64,000 nucleotides of DNA from Bacteroides sp. GTDB lineage: Bacteria > Bacillota > Clostridia > Oscillospirales > Acutalibacteraceae. Below are positions 18,900 to 27,877 of this stretch, in pieces (positions within the stretch are counted from its first letter, which is position 1; the number at the start of each line of letters is the position of its first letter). Location of the stretch: assembly GCA_023665085.1 (NCBI GenBank), contig JAMPEQ010000003.1, positions 124,001 to 188,000 of the forward strand, given 5' to 3'. A model generated the notes under the pieces. It searched no databases and was not told the DNA's origin. It saw nothing but the letters and a program-made list of their open reading frames with translations. Both the position numbers and the translations under genes were made by a program.

Positions 18900-19898
18900 G
18901 TGGTTATTATAAAAATATTAGTTTTAGCAGGAGGAAAAAGTCCTGAAAGAGATGTGTCAATGGTGTCGGCTTCAAGAATTGCCAAGGCTCTTATTGAAGA
19001 GGGCAACAGTGTTTTGGTGGTTGATTTGGCTGAGGGTGTCAATAGCCTTGATGATGCTGAATTTTCAAATGACGCAGAACAAATTTCACAGTATATTGTA
19101 CCTGAAGAAGCACCTGATATTGAAAGTATGCCTGATGAATTCGGAAATAATATAATAGAATGCTGCAAAAGTGCAGATGTTGTGTATCTTGCTCTTCATG
19201 GTTCAGTGGGAGAAAACGGAAAACTGCAGGCTTTGCTGGATATAAATAATATAAGCTATACAGGATCGGGCTTTGAAGGGTGTGCACTTGCAATGAATAA
19301 GCATATATCAAAGCTTCTGGCAAAATCAGTCGGTGTAAAAACTGCTGATTGGAGCGTCAACAAAAAGAATGCAGATATATCTTATCCCTGTGTTGTTAAG
19401 CCGTCAGGATGCGGATCAAGCGTAGGTGTGTCAATGGTAAATAATGATGATGAATGCGAAACAGCAATAAAAGAAGCATCAGTCTATGACGATTGTGTGC
19501 TTGTAGAAGAAAAAATTGAGGGCAGGGAATTTTCTGTCGGAATATTAAACGGAAGAGCACTTCCTGTTATTGAGATAGAAACAAAAAGCGGATTTTATGA
19601 TTATAAAAACAAGTATCAGCCGGGATTGACTGCAGAAACATGCCCGGCATTATTAAGAAGTGATATAGCGATTGAAATGCAGAATTCAGCATTGAAAATG
19701 CATAATGTTTTGCTTTTGGGTTATTATTCAAGAATAGATTTTATGGTTAGCAAGAGTAATGAAATTTATTTTTTGGAGGCTAATGCACTTCCTGGAATGA
19801 CACCTGCAAGCCTTCTTCCGCAGGAGGCGAGAGCAGCAGGTATCGATTATTCAAGGTTGTGTCAGCAGATTGCACTTAATCCTTTTAATAAAAAATAG
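18900..19898 (+). CDS. ddl: D-alanine--D-alanine ligase
   Basis: ATP-grasp enzyme joining two D-alanines for peptidoglycan precursors. The sequence has KILVLAGGKSPERDVS at the N-terminus, LHGSVGENGKLQALL, the VVKPSGCGSSVGVS nucleotide-binding loop, EEKIEGREFSVG and the metal-binding YFLEANALPGMTPASL. The frame is open back to a TTG 39 bases earlier, but family members start just before the KILVLAGG strand; GTG with a GAAGGG site three bases upstream is the best fit, giving 332 residues. The weak start context is unusual and leaves the exact start uncertain. Confidence 0.92.
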   Translation: MVIIKILVLAGGKSPERDVSMVSASRIAKALIEEGNSVLVVDLAEGVNSLDDAEFSNDAEQISQYIVPEEAPDIESMPDEFGNNIIECCKSADVVYLALHGSVGENGKLQALLDINNISYTGSGFEGCALAMNKHISKLLAKSVGVKTADWSVNKKNADISYPCVVKPSGCGSSVGVSMVNNDDECETAIKEASVYDDCVLVEEKIEGREFSVGILNGRALPVIEIETKSGFYDYKNKYQPGLTAETCPALLRSDIAIEMQNSALKMHNVLLLGYYSRIDFMVSKSNEIYFLEANALPGMTPASLLPQEARAAGIDYSRLCQQIALNPFNKK

Positions 19899-19910
19899 GT
19901 ATATATAAAA

Positions 19911-19947
19911 ACGGCAAAGCTGATTTGTTGTCAGCTTTGCCGTTTTT
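19911..19947. terminator. Bidirectional terminator between ddl and pdaA
   Basis: A perfect 13-bp stem, ACGGCAAAGCTGA with TCAGCTTTGCCGT, is flanked by A and T runs. It ends the convergent ddl and pdaA transcripts. Confidence 0.92.
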
Positions 19948-19957
19948 ATGATTACAA

Positions 19958-20827
19958 TTAAACTTCAGTAGTAAACTGATATCCCTGCTTGATTACTTCG
20001 TCGATTACATCACCGAGTATTTCTGCATTTGTTTTGCTGACAGCATGAAGAAGCATTATCTCTCCATTGTGAGTGTGGCTAGTTATTTGATTAAAAGCTT
20101 CTTTAGGATCAGCGGGATTGTTAACATCCCAGTCTGCATATGCAAATGACCAAAAGACACTTTTATAACCTAAATCATCTGCCAGTGCCAAGGTTTTTTC
20201 ACTGAATTCGCCTTTAGGAAAACGGAACAGTGTCATGCGGTATCTGAAATTTTCTTTCATATATTTGTCAAGAAATCGTATTTCTTCTGTTGCCTCTGCT
20301 TCACTTACCTCATCAAGAGTATAGTGTCTGTAGGTGTGGTTGCCTATGATATGCCCTTCATCAATCATTCGTTCAATAAGCTGTGGATTATCTTTAACAA
20401 AATCATAGGTAACAAAGAAAATTGCCTTGACATTTTTTTCTTTCAGCGTGTCCAGAATTGATGGCGTATATCCGTTTTCATATCCCTCATCAAATGTAAG
20501 ACAAATAAATTTATCATCATTCATAATAAACTGTCCGCCGAATTTTCCGTAGCTTTCCTGCAGTGAAACAGGATCGGCAGGACGCTGATGATTGTCGGCA
20601 AGTCCCGGTCCCCATACAATTTTTTCGTTGCTGTAGTTATTTGATGCCACACCTGTTGCCTGAATTGTAGTTTCTGCAACATTTGTAGTATTTGTTCCTG
20701 ATGTGCTGTTCGGTGCATTCTGATTTGTTGTGTTAGAAGTTGTATTATTATCAGAAGCTTTCGAACAGCCTGCAATAACCGCTGTAAAGACTATTATGCT
20801 TAGAATTAAAAATAAAAATTTTTTCAT
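19958..20827 (-). CDS. PdaA-like polysaccharide deacetylase lipoprotein
   Basis: The 289-residue protein begins with a lipoprotein signal peptide (MKKFLFLILSIIVFTAVIAGC; C21), followed by an Asn/Thr-rich linker of about 45 residues and a NodB deacetylase domain. The FICLTFDEGYENGYTP, IGNHTYRH and LFRFPKGEFSEKTL motifs and the closing LLHAVSKTNAEIL segment are those of PdaA, which deacetylates muramic acid in making the muramic delta-lactam of the spore cortex. That agrees with a spore former. The in-frame ATG six codons upstream lies before the GGGGGG ribosome binding site, so it was rejected as start. Confidence 0.88.
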   Translation of the reverse strand: MKKFLFLILSIIVFTAVIAGCSKASDNNTTSNTTNQNAPNSTSGTNTTNVAETTIQATGVASNNYSNEKIVWGPGLADNHQRPADPVSLQESYGKFGGQFIMNDDKFICLTFDEGYENGYTPSILDTLKEKNVKAIFFVTYDFVKDNPQLIERMIDEGHIIGNHTYRHYTLDEVSEAEATEEIRFLDKYMKENFRYRMTLFRFPKGEFSEKTLALADDLGYKSVFWSFAYADWDVNNPADPKEAFNQITSHTHNGEIMLLHAVSKTNAEILGDVIDEVIKQGYQFTTEV

Positions 20828-20861
20828 AAAAATCCCCCCAGACATATTTTTGTCTGAGGGG
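20828..20861 (-). terminator. Hairpin covering the pdaA ribosome binding site
   Basis: On the minus strand CCCC-T-CAGACA pairs with TGTCTGGGGG (ten pairs, one bulge), followed by ATTTTT and the pdaA start codon. It reads as a terminator for the prfB-mgtC transcript, but it also hides the only Shine-Dalgarno sequence of pdaA, so it could limit translation from read-through RNA. Confidence 0.6.
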
Positions 20862-20880
20862 TGACTATTATTTGTGGTAA

Positions 20881-21603
20881 TTAATTGTCTAATTTCCAGC
20901 CTGCTGAAATAATACCTTCATATTTTCCTATATGTGCAAGTATACTCTCAATCATGTCATTATTCTTTTTTACAGTTGAAATATATGCCTTGATTTTTAC
21001 GTATCCATCGTCATTTTGTATGCTTTCAAGATTGTGTAAAAGCACACCGTTTTTATCTCTTATTGTTTTTACAAGCTTTGAACGAACTTCAACCTCGTAA
21101 TCATCTCCGCATTTTATGGATATTTTATAAAAGCATTCCAAATTGATATCGCTTTTTTTATTATAGTGACGCAGTTTATCAATATGTGACGAAATAGGAT
21201 GAAGCACCAGATGAAGAATGACAATTGAAAATGCAACAATTACAGCATAAAAAATATTGTCAACAGTGCAGAGAATGCCTATAGCGGCAGTTGCCCATAT
21301 TGTTGCTGCAGTTGAAAGACCTCGGATATTTGTACCATCCCTTAATATCAGACCTGCACCGAGAAAGCCGATTCCGCATACAACCTGTGCAGCTATTCTT
21401 GTGACATCAATATTATCTTTACCTGCGATATATGAAAAAGCTGAATATGAAAATGCTCCGACACACACAATAACGTTAGTAAGTATGCCTGCCTGATGCT
21501 TTGTCCACTGTCTTTCCAATCCTACCATAAGTCCCAAACAGATTGAGATAAGCAGTCTTAATGAAAATCCTGAAGCAGTAGCTATATTCAGCACTTGAAG
21601 CAT
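20881..21603 (-). CDS. MgtC/SapB family membrane protein
   Basis: The 240-residue protein has an N-terminal MgtC domain of four or five helices with the family signature LGLMVGLERQWTKHQAGILTN and the GIGFLGAGLILRDG segment, followed by a cytoplasmic ACT-like C-terminal domain of about 90 residues. MgtC proteins modulate ion and membrane homeostasis. The ATG shares one base with the prfB stop codon (TAATG), so it is translationally coupled to prfB. Confidence 0.9.
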   Translation of the reverse strand: MLQVLNIATASGFSLRLLISICLGLMVGLERQWTKHQAGILTNVIVCVGAFSYSAFSYIAGKDNIDVTRIAAQVVCGIGFLGAGLILRDGTNIRGLSTAATIWATAAIGILCTVDNIFYAVIVAFSIVILHLVLHPISSHIDKLRHYNKKSDINLECFYKISIKCGDDYEVEVRSKLVKTIRDKNGVLLHNLESIQNDDGYVKIKAYISTVKKNNDMIESILAHIGKYEGIISAGWKLDN

Positions 21604-22724
21604 TATTTATTTTCAGTCCCTTCAACTGATTTCATTTTTAAATAAGCATTTATAAATCCGTCAAGGTCGCCGTCCATAACAGCATTTATATTACCCATTT
21701 CAAATCCTGTTCTGTGGTCCTTTGCCATTGTATACGGCATGAACACATAGGAACGTATCTGGCTTCCCCATGCAATTTCCTTTTGATCGCCTTTAATATC
21801 TTCTATTCTTTCAAGATTTTCTCTTTCTTTAATTTCAAGAAGCTTTGATTTAAGCATTTTCATAGCAACTTCTCTGTTTTGATGCTGGCTTCTTTCAATT
21901 TGGCAGGATACTACTATTCCTGTCGGAATGTGAGTAAGTCTTACGGCAGATGAGGTTTTGTTTACCTTCTGTCCGCCTGCACCTGATGCACGATAAACGT
22001 CCATTTTTATATCCTCTTCACGAATTTCTACTTCAACATCATCGTCAATTTCAGGCATTACCTCAAGAGATGCAAAAGAGGTATGACGTCTTCCTGAAGA
22101 GTCAAAAGGTGATACTCTTACAAGTCTGTGAATGCCCATCTCGCCTTTGAGATATCCATAAGCATTTTCACCTTCAACAAGAATAGTTGCACTTTTTACA
22201 CCTGCCACATCACCATCAAGATAATCAAGAGTTGATACCTTGTATCCATGTCTTTCGCCCCAGCGGTTATACATTCTAAAGAGCATTTCAGCCCAGTCCT
22301 GAGCTTCAGTTCCGCCTGCACCGGCATGGAATGTAAGGAGAGCGTTATTGTTGTCAAGCTCACCGCTCAAAAGGGTTGACAGAGTAAGCTCCTCAAGACG
22401 TTTTTCAATTTCTTCAACAGAGTTTGTGCAGTCCTCCAGCAAATCAGGATCTTCTTCTTCATTTGCCAGTTCAATCATGACAAGAGCATCATCGTAATCA
22501 TTTTTTACATTTTCATAGGAAGCAATTTTTGATTTAAGAGAGCCGATTTTTTGCATAACCTTCTGGCTGTTTGCCATATCATCCCAGAAATCAGCAGCAC
22601 TGCTTTGTTCTTCAAGTTCGGTTACTTCTTTTTTTAATTTTTCTATTGCAAGTGCTTCTTTAAGATTTTTTACAGTGTTTTCAGATTCAAGCAATCTGAA
22701 TCTGAGTTCTTCGTACTCAATCAT
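21603..22724 (-). CDS. prfB: Peptide chain release factor 2
   Basis: The 373-residue protein recognises UGA and UAA through the SPF tripeptide (near residue 206) and releases the peptide through the GGQ loop (near residue 250, SGAGGQKVNKT). Unlike most bacterial prfB genes it is one continuous frame: the N-terminal segment LKEALAIEKLKKEV runs through the site of the usual in-frame UGA, so the autoregulatory +1 frameshift is absent. It heads a prfB-mgtC pair. Confidence 0.96.
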   Translation of the reverse strand: MIEYEELRFRLLESENTVKNLKEALAIEKLKKEVTELEEQSSAADFWDDMANSQKVMQKIGSLKSKIASYENVKNDYDDALVMIELANEEEDPDLLEDCTNSVEEIEKRLEELTLSTLLSGELDNNNALLTFHAGAGGTEAQDWAEMLFRMYNRWGERHGYKVSTLDYLDGDVAGVKSATILVEGENAYGYLKGEMGIHRLVRVSPFDSSGRRHTSFASLEVMPEIDDDVEVEIREEDIKMDVYRASGAGGQKVNKTSSAVRLTHIPTGIVVSCQIERSQHQNREVAMKMLKSKLLEIKERENLERIEDIKGDQKEIAWGSQIRSYVFMPYTMAKDHRTGFEMGNINAVMDGDLDGFINAYLKMKSVEGTENK

Positions 22725-22822
22725 AGTATAACTCCATAATTATTTTTATATTCATATTATTATATACAACACTGCCATATATTTCAAGTTTAAAATAGAT
22801 TTACATATTTTTAATTTAATCA

Positions 22823-22851
22823 TTGATTTATTGTGCTGTTTTATTTATAAT
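22823..22851 (+). promoter_or_regulatory. Sigma-A promoter for the zinc-ribbon membrane protein gene
   Basis: TTGATT and TATAAT are separated by exactly 17 bases, 40 bases before the start codon. It probably drives the run that continues through galU, the CPBP protease and tadA. Confidence 0.65.
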
Positions 22852-22891
22852 AGATATTAATTTTATATGATATATATGAAAGGTTTTTAAA

Positions 22892-23968
22892 ATGAATTTT
22901 TCTAAAGATGAAAAATGTCCTGTATGTAATCAAATTTTTCAGGATAATGATGACATAGTAATCTGTCACCGGTGTGGTACTCCTCACCATAGGGATTGCT
23001 ATAATCAATTAGGCCATTGTGCAAATTATCAAAATCATAATATTAAAGTAGATGAGGCTTCGCCGGAAGACTGTAATAATGAATATGCAGAAGATACAGT
23101 GATTAATGACACTGCTTCTGTGCAGTCAGACAATCAAAACAGCTGCTATTACTATAATCCCGATAATAGTGCTGAGCCTGATATTAAAAGGTGCACGAAG
23201 TGTGGAGCTGAAAATGAAAAAGGTGTTGTTTTTTGCACTGAATGCGGAGAGAAATTTGATTTGAATGAGTCTGAATTCGAAAATAACAATGCAGTGCAAA
23301 TGCCTTATCAGAGCTTTGAAAATAAGCAGTATGAAAAAAGCAGTGAAACTATTGACGGTAAAAGCATTTACGATGTTGCGTGTGTAGTAAAGTCAAATTC
23401 GCGCAGATTTATTGATAAATTTAAAAAGAATAAGAAGATATCATGGAACTGGGGTGCATTTTTCTTCGGTGCATATTATTATATGTTTAGAAAGATGTAT
23501 AAAGAGGGCATAATTATCATGGCGGTTGATTTGGCTCTCAGTCTTGTAATTCAGGGAGCTTATGCTGAAAAGCTTGCTGATTTTCAGTCACTGATGATGA
23601 ATAATTTTGAAGCTTTTGCGAATAACCCTACAAATGAGCTTATAACACAGTTTATTGATATGTACAGGCAGATATTTCCAATGTTTGCAATTCTGCTTGC
23701 ATCTACCTTAATTATAAGCATATGCTGTGCATTATTTGCAGATAAAATATACAGAACCAAGGTTCTTGGCGTTATCGATAAAGTTGATGAACAGCTTAGC
23801 GAGGGCGGTAAATTCGGACAAAATCCGATGTTCGCCGTTGAAACTGATCTTTCGCAGGAGCAAATGCGGGGATTATATTTAAGCAAGCTTGGCGGTATAA
23901 GTATTTTTTCACCGCTGCTTGCATATATGGTGCTCAATTTAATATCAAGTTTGATATCAAAATTATAA
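22892..23968 (+). CDS. Zinc-ribbon and DUF2628 membrane protein
   Basis: The 358-residue protein has an N-terminal RING/PHD-like metal site (CPVCNQIF, CHRCGTPHHRDCY), a second zinc ribbon at about residues 107-123 (CTKCGAENEKGVVFCTECG), an acidic linker, then a DUF2628 membrane region with the KKISWNWGAFFFGAYYYMFRKMYKEG signature and three or four hydrophobic segments. The zinc sites would lie in the cytoplasm. Similar multi-ribbon membrane proteins are common in Clostridia but have no assigned role. The galU start follows 27 bases after the stop. Confidence 0.85.
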   Translation: MNFSKDEKCPVCNQIFQDNDDIVICHRCGTPHHRDCYNQLGHCANYQNHNIKVDEASPEDCNNEYAEDTVINDTASVQSDNQNSCYYYNPDNSAEPDIKRCTKCGAENEKGVVFCTECGEKFDLNESEFENNNAVQMPYQSFENKQYEKSSETIDGKSIYDVACVVKSNSRRFIDKFKKNKKISWNWGAFFFGAYYYMFRKMYKEGIIIMAVDLALSLVIQGAYAEKLADFQSLMMNNFEAFANNPTNELITQFIDMYRQIFPMFAILLASTLIISICCALFADKIYRTKVLGVIDKVDEQLSEGGKFGQNPMFAVETDLSQEQMRGLYLSKLGGISIFSPLLAYMVLNLISSLISKL

Positions 23969-23995
23969 ACTATGGATTTTTAGGAGGATTTTATT

Positions 23996-24871
23996 ATGAA
24001 AGTAAAAAAGGCGATTATTCCTGCAGCAGGTATGGGTACAAGAGTTCTTCCGGCTTCAAAGGCAGTTCCGAAGGAAATGCTTAATATTGTCGACAAGCCT
24101 GCTATTCAGTACATAGTGGAAGAGGCATTTGCTTCAGGTATAGAAGATGTGCTTATCATCACCAACAGAGGCAAGGGTGCTATTGAGGATCATTTTGACC
24201 ATGCATTTGAGCTTGAATCAAAGCTTGAAGGTAATGAAAGCAAGAAAAAGATTTATGATGATGTAATGCAGTGCTCAAATTTCGGTAACATCTATTTTAT
24301 TCGCCAGAAAGAGACAAAGGGACTTGGTCATGCAGTTCTTTGTGCAAAGAGTTTTGTTGGCAATGAGCCTTTTGCGGTTCTTTATGGTGATGATGTTATT
24401 ATTTCAGATACACCTGTCACAAAACAGCTTTGTGATGCTTATGAAAAGTATGGCAAAGGTGCAGTAGGTGTTAAAGAAGTTCCCGGCATGGCAATTACAA
24501 AATATTGTTCATTGGCAGTAGATCATCTTGAGGACAATTGCTACAATTGTACGGATATGATTGAAAAGCCATCACCTGAGGAGATTATGTCAAATTATTC
24601 TATCCTCGGCAGAGTTGTTATGCCGCCTGAGATTTTTGATATTCTTGAAGAAACTCCTCTCGGAGCAGGTAATGAGCTTCAGCTTACAGATGCAATGAAA
24701 ACTCTTGCTCAGACTAAGGGCGTTGTTGCAGTTGATTATGAGGGTACTCGTTATGATATGGGTAATAAGTTCGGTATTCTTCAGGCAAATATTGAGGTTG
24801 GTTTGAAGCATCCTGAAACTCAGGAGGAGCTCAAGGCATACATTAAGGAAATTGCAAAGGATTTAGATTAA
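23996..24871 (+). CDS. galU: UTP--glucose-1-phosphate uridylyltransferase
   Basis: The enzyme makes UDP-glucose for glycolipids, teichoic acid or polysaccharide. The 291-residue protein has the nucleotide-binding PAAGMGTRVLPASKAVPKEML loop, the FAVLYGDDV metal Asp, the IEKP lysine segment, GRVVMPPEIF and GTRYDMGNKFG. AGGAGG precedes the ATG. It belongs to the + strand run with the CPBP protease gene 11 bases after it. Confidence 0.96.
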   Translation: MKVKKAIIPAAGMGTRVLPASKAVPKEMLNIVDKPAIQYIVEEAFASGIEDVLIITNRGKGAIEDHFDHAFELESKLEGNESKKKIYDDVMQCSNFGNIYFIRQKETKGLGHAVLCAKSFVGNEPFAVLYGDDVIISDTPVTKQLCDAYEKYGKGAVGVKEVPGMAITKYCSLAVDHLEDNCYNCTDMIEKPSPEEIMSNYSILGRVVMPPEIFDILEETPLGAGNELQLTDAMKTLAQTKGVVAVDYEGTRYDMGNKFGILQANIEVGLKHPETQEELKAYIKEIAKDLD

Positions 24872-24882
24872 GGATTGATTAA

Positions 24883-25905
24883 ATGTCACAATATTATTAT
24901 AACCCCTTTGGTAATAGCAGTGATGTAAATGCAGCATGGGAGGCACGTTTTCAGCTTGAACAGCGTGCAAAGCAGGAGAAAAGAGAAATCAGAAAAATCA
25001 GTCTGACTATGGGCGGAGCAATAATTGCTTATTTAATTGTTCAGGTGCTTGCTGTAAAGTTGTTAGATGTTCTTGGATTGACTGAGCTGTATTCAAGCAG
25101 TCCTGTATTTCAGTATGCTTTCACAATAATAGGAATATCAGTGTGTGCAGTGGCAGTGCCTTTTGGTATAATGGCACTGATAAACAGAAAAAAGTATATT
25201 TCTCCTGTAATTCCCGGTAAAAAGATAAAACCGCTTTACTCGTTATGCTGGGTGGCATTCGGTGTGCTTTGCTGTACTGCTGCAAATATACTTGTATCAT
25301 ATATTGTTGTTCTGACAAAGCTTATTTTCGGATATGAGCTTACTCAGGGGGAGTCAGCTTCACCTGACTCGATTTTGGCATGCTTAATGCAGTTTGTTGC
25401 ATTTGCAATAGTTCCTGCGATTTGCGAAGAGTTTGCAATGCGCTGCTGTTCTCTTCAGTTGCTAAAGAAATATGGCAAGGGATTTGCGATTTTTGCTGTG
25501 AGTATAGTGTTTGGACTTCTTCACGGCAATGTAATTCAATTTATTTTTGCATTTACAATAGGCTTAATTTTAGCTTATATTACTATTAAGACTGACAATG
25601 TTCTTCCTGCAATTTTTATTCATGCAATCAACAACAGCTTATCTGTAATGCAGAGCGTAATTAAGCTGTATGGTACTGATGATATGGCAGAGAATGCTAT
25701 TATAGTTGCATATGTAGTTTTTGCCGTCTGCGGTGTACTTTCAATTATATATCTTGCTTTTAAGAAACAGTTTAAGCGAGAGAAAAAACAAGCTGATACA
25801 GTTTTGTCAAACGGCGAAAAGTTTACAGCTTTTCTATTTCCTTGGATGATAATACCTTTCCTTATGTTAATATGCATAACAATGACTACTATAAAAAAGG
25901 TATAA
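24883..25905 (+). CDS. CPBP-family intramembrane glutamic endopeptidase
   Basis: This 340-residue membrane protein has about eight hydrophobic segments and the three ABI/CPBP (Rce1-like) motifs: EEFAMR, FGLLHG and HAINNS. Such proteins cleave within or next to the membrane; in Gram-positives some act in bacteriocin self-immunity, others process prenylated or signalling proteins. The N-terminus is a charged, helical cytoplasmic stretch of about 45 residues. It sits between galU and tadA with gaps of 11 and 2 bases, so it is co-expressed with housekeeping genes. The substrate is unknown. Confidence 0.88.
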   Translation: MSQYYYNPFGNSSDVNAAWEARFQLEQRAKQEKREIRKISLTMGGAIIAYLIVQVLAVKLLDVLGLTELYSSSPVFQYAFTIIGISVCAVAVPFGIMALINRKKYISPVIPGKKIKPLYSLCWVAFGVLCCTAANILVSYIVVLTKLIFGYELTQGESASPDSILACLMQFVAFAIVPAICEEFAMRCCSLQLLKKYGKGFAIFAVSIVFGLLHGNVIQFIFAFTIGLILAYITIKTDNVLPAIFIHAINNSLSVMQSVIKLYGTDDMAENAIIVAYVVFAVCGVLSIIYLAFKKQFKREKKQADTVLSNGEKFTAFLFPWMIIPFLMLICITMTTIKKV

Positions 25906-25907
25906 TC

Positions 25908-26357
25908 ATGGAAAATGTATTTATGCAAAGAGCTATTGAGCTGGCAAAAAAAAGTGCTCTGGAGGGTGAAGTTCCCGTAGGTGCAGTTGTTGTCAGGGAT
26001 AATGAGATAGTAGGCGAGGGACGAAATCGAAGAGAGTTTGGCAAAAATGCTCTTTATCATGCAGAACTTGAGGCAATTGATAATGCATGTAAAAGGCTGG
26101 GCGGCTGGAGGCTCTGGCAGTGTGATTTGTATGTTACGCTTGAGCCATGCCCTATGTGTGCAGGAGCTATAATTAATTCAAGAATAAAAAAAGTTGTGTA
26201 TGGGGCGTCAGACAGCAAGGCAGGATCTTTCGGCTCGGTTATTAATTTCAATGATATTGCCTATAATCATAAGCCTGAAATAATTTCAGGAGTTGATGAA
26301 GAGAAATGTTCTGCACTTCTTACAGATTTTTTTATAGAATTACGAAAAAATAAGTAA
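25908..26357 (+). CDS. tadA: tRNA-specific adenosine deaminase
   Basis: TadA converts wobble adenosine-34 to inosine in tRNA-Arg. The 149-residue protein has the zinc and catalytic motifs HAELEAI and PCPMCAGAI, plus the VGAVVV and GSVINF segments of the family. The frame is open upstream into the previous gene, but an AAAAAGG site lies eight bases before this ATG and family members start here. It begins two bases after the CPBP gene. Confidence 0.95.
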   Translation: MENVFMQRAIELAKKSALEGEVPVGAVVVRDNEIVGEGRNRREFGKNALYHAELEAIDNACKRLGGWRLWQCDLYVTLEPCPMCAGAIINSRIKKVVYGASDSKAGSFGSVINFNDIAYNHKPEIISGVDEEKCSALLTDFFIELRKNK

Positions 26358-26418
26358 TGCAATGAGGTATTGCTATGTGTAATTTATTTGTACATATTCA
26401 TACAGCTAACTCTCATAT

Positions 26419-26439
26419 GCCCATGGATTTTCCATGGGC
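26419..26439 (+). terminator. Perfect hairpin after tadA
   Basis: GCCCATGG, a five-base loop and CCATGGGC form an 8-bp perfect stem, followed by a weak TTGTTTG tail. It may end the galU-tadA transcript, but the tail is poor. Confidence 0.5.
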
Positions 26440-26492
26440 TTGTTTGCGTTGTGTTCATTTAAGTATTTAGTGAATTTTGGCTATAGTATTGA

Positions 26493-26532
26493 AACCGCTG
26501 ATGAACACAATGTTTGTCAGCGGTTGTTTTTT
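26493..26532 (+). terminator. Rho-independent terminator before the GNAT gene
   Basis: AACCGCTGA and TCAGCGGTT form a 9-bp stem, extended by an inner AACA/TGTT pairing, followed by GTTTTTT. It ends transcription from the tadA side about 25 bases before the GNAT start, so the GNAT-HAD pair may depend on read-through or on a promoter between the two hairpins. Confidence 0.75.
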
Positions 26533-26555
26533 ATGTTTTAGAAAGGATGATAGAA

Positions 26556-27095
26556 ATGAGCAAAGAACCTGTTTTGGAAACAGAAAGATTATTATTACGT
26601 CCTATTACTCTTGATGATGCAGAGGCATGCTTTAGCTGGAACAGTGATGAGCGTGTTGCAAAATTTATGTCGTACACAAGGTATACGGACATAAGCAAAA
26701 CTATTGAATGGATAAAATCAACATTTGCTGATAATAATGAATGGAATTGGGCTTTTGTTCTAAAAAAAGAAAATAAAGTAATCGGTACAGGAAGTATTGG
26801 ACAGGATTCATTGATGAAAGGATACTGGGGGATAGGATATAATATCCATTATGATTACTGGAATAACGGCTATACTACTGAGGCTATGAAAGCCGTAATT
26901 GAATTCGCACATAATGAGCTTGGTGCGAATAAAATATGTTCTGAACATGCTGTAGATAATCATGCGTCAGGCAGAGTAATGGAAAAATGCGGATTAAAAT
27001 TTCACCATTATGGAGAATATACAAAGCTTGACGGCAGTCAAACATTTAAAGCAAAGTTTTATACATTGGAATTTGATGAGGAAAGGTGTGAGTGA
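26556..27095 (+). CDS. GNAT-family N-acetyltransferase (RimJ/RimL type)
   Basis: The 179-residue protein starts with the typical ETERLLLRPITLDDAEACF and carries the GNAT core with IGTGSIGQDS, GYWGIGYNIHYDYWNNGYTTEAMKAVIEFAH and the C-terminal NHASGRVMEKCGLKFHHYGEY acetyl-CoA segment. This subgroup acetylates protein N-termini or small amines; the substrate is not known. The start with an AAAGGA site was chosen over a longer upstream reading. The HAD gene starts three bases after its stop. Confidence 0.9.
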   Translation: MSKEPVLETERLLLRPITLDDAEACFSWNSDERVAKFMSYTRYTDISKTIEWIKSTFADNNEWNWAFVLKKENKVIGTGSIGQDSLMKGYWGIGYNIHYDYWNNGYTTEAMKAVIEFAHNELGANKICSEHAVDNHASGRVMEKCGLKFHHYGEYTKLDGSQTFKAKFYTLEFDEERCE

Positions 27096-27098
27096 TAC

Positions 27099-27770
27099 AT
27101 GTCAGTCATATGCTGGGATTTTGATGGTACATTGGTGTATAGTAATCCGCTTTGGAGTAATAGTGTATATATTGCTTTAAAAGAAACCGACAGCAGAGTA
27201 AAAGTAAAATTTGAAGATGTTAGAGTTCGTATGGCAAAAGGATTTACGTGGCATACACCTTATGAAAATAATGATGAACTTACAGATGATAAATGGTGGG
27301 ATTTTATGATGAATAAAATCTATAATGATTATCTATATCTTGGTGTAGATAAGTACACAGCAAAATCAGCTTCAAGAAAAGTTCCTTTGGTAATAAAAAG
27401 AAAAGAGAATTACACTCTTTATCCTGATTCAATCAAGGTGCTTGAAAAGTCAGTATATAAAGGTAATAAAAATATTCTTTTGTCAAATAATTATCCTGAT
27501 TTAACAGATGTGTTGGATGACCTGAATTTAACAAAGTATTTTGATTATATTATTATCTCAGCTAAAGTAGGATATGATAAACCGCGGAAAGAAATTTTTG
27601 ATATTGCAAAGAACCTATATCCAACAGAAGAATATATTATGATTGGCGATAGTGAAAATGCAGATATTATTGGTGGAAAAAATTCCGGAATGAAAACGGT
27701 ACTTGTACATAATGGATTTAGTGACAAGGCGGATTATTGCATTGATAATTTGAGTGATTTCAAATTTTAA
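27099..27770 (+). CDS. HAD-superfamily hydrolase
   Basis: The 223-residue protein has HAD motif I (WDFDGTLVYS), motif II around LLSNNYPD, a motif III lysine (GYDKPRKEIF) and motif IV (MIGDSENADIIGGKNSGMKTVLV). The cap domain inserted after motif I is alpha-helical, as in phosphoglycolate-phosphatase-like enzymes. It follows the GNAT gene by three bases, so the two are one operon. Substrate unknown. Confidence 0.88.
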   Translation: MSVICWDFDGTLVYSNPLWSNSVYIALKETDSRVKVKFEDVRVRMAKGFTWHTPYENNDELTDDKWWDFMMNKIYNDYLYLGVDKYTAKSASRKVPLVIKRKENYTLYPDSIKVLEKSVYKGNKNILLSNNYPDLTDVLDDLNLTKYFDYIIISAKVGYDKPRKEIFDIAKNLYPTEEYIMIGDSENADIIGGKNSGMKTVLVHNGFSDKADYCIDNLSDFKF

Positions 27771-27877
27771 TAAATGTTTAGCTAAAGAAAAATGTATTCT
27801 TTTTGCAACACTTTGACAAAGATTTTATACTATACATATGAAAGCGCCGAACATGTTTTGATAGGAAGGTGAATTTT

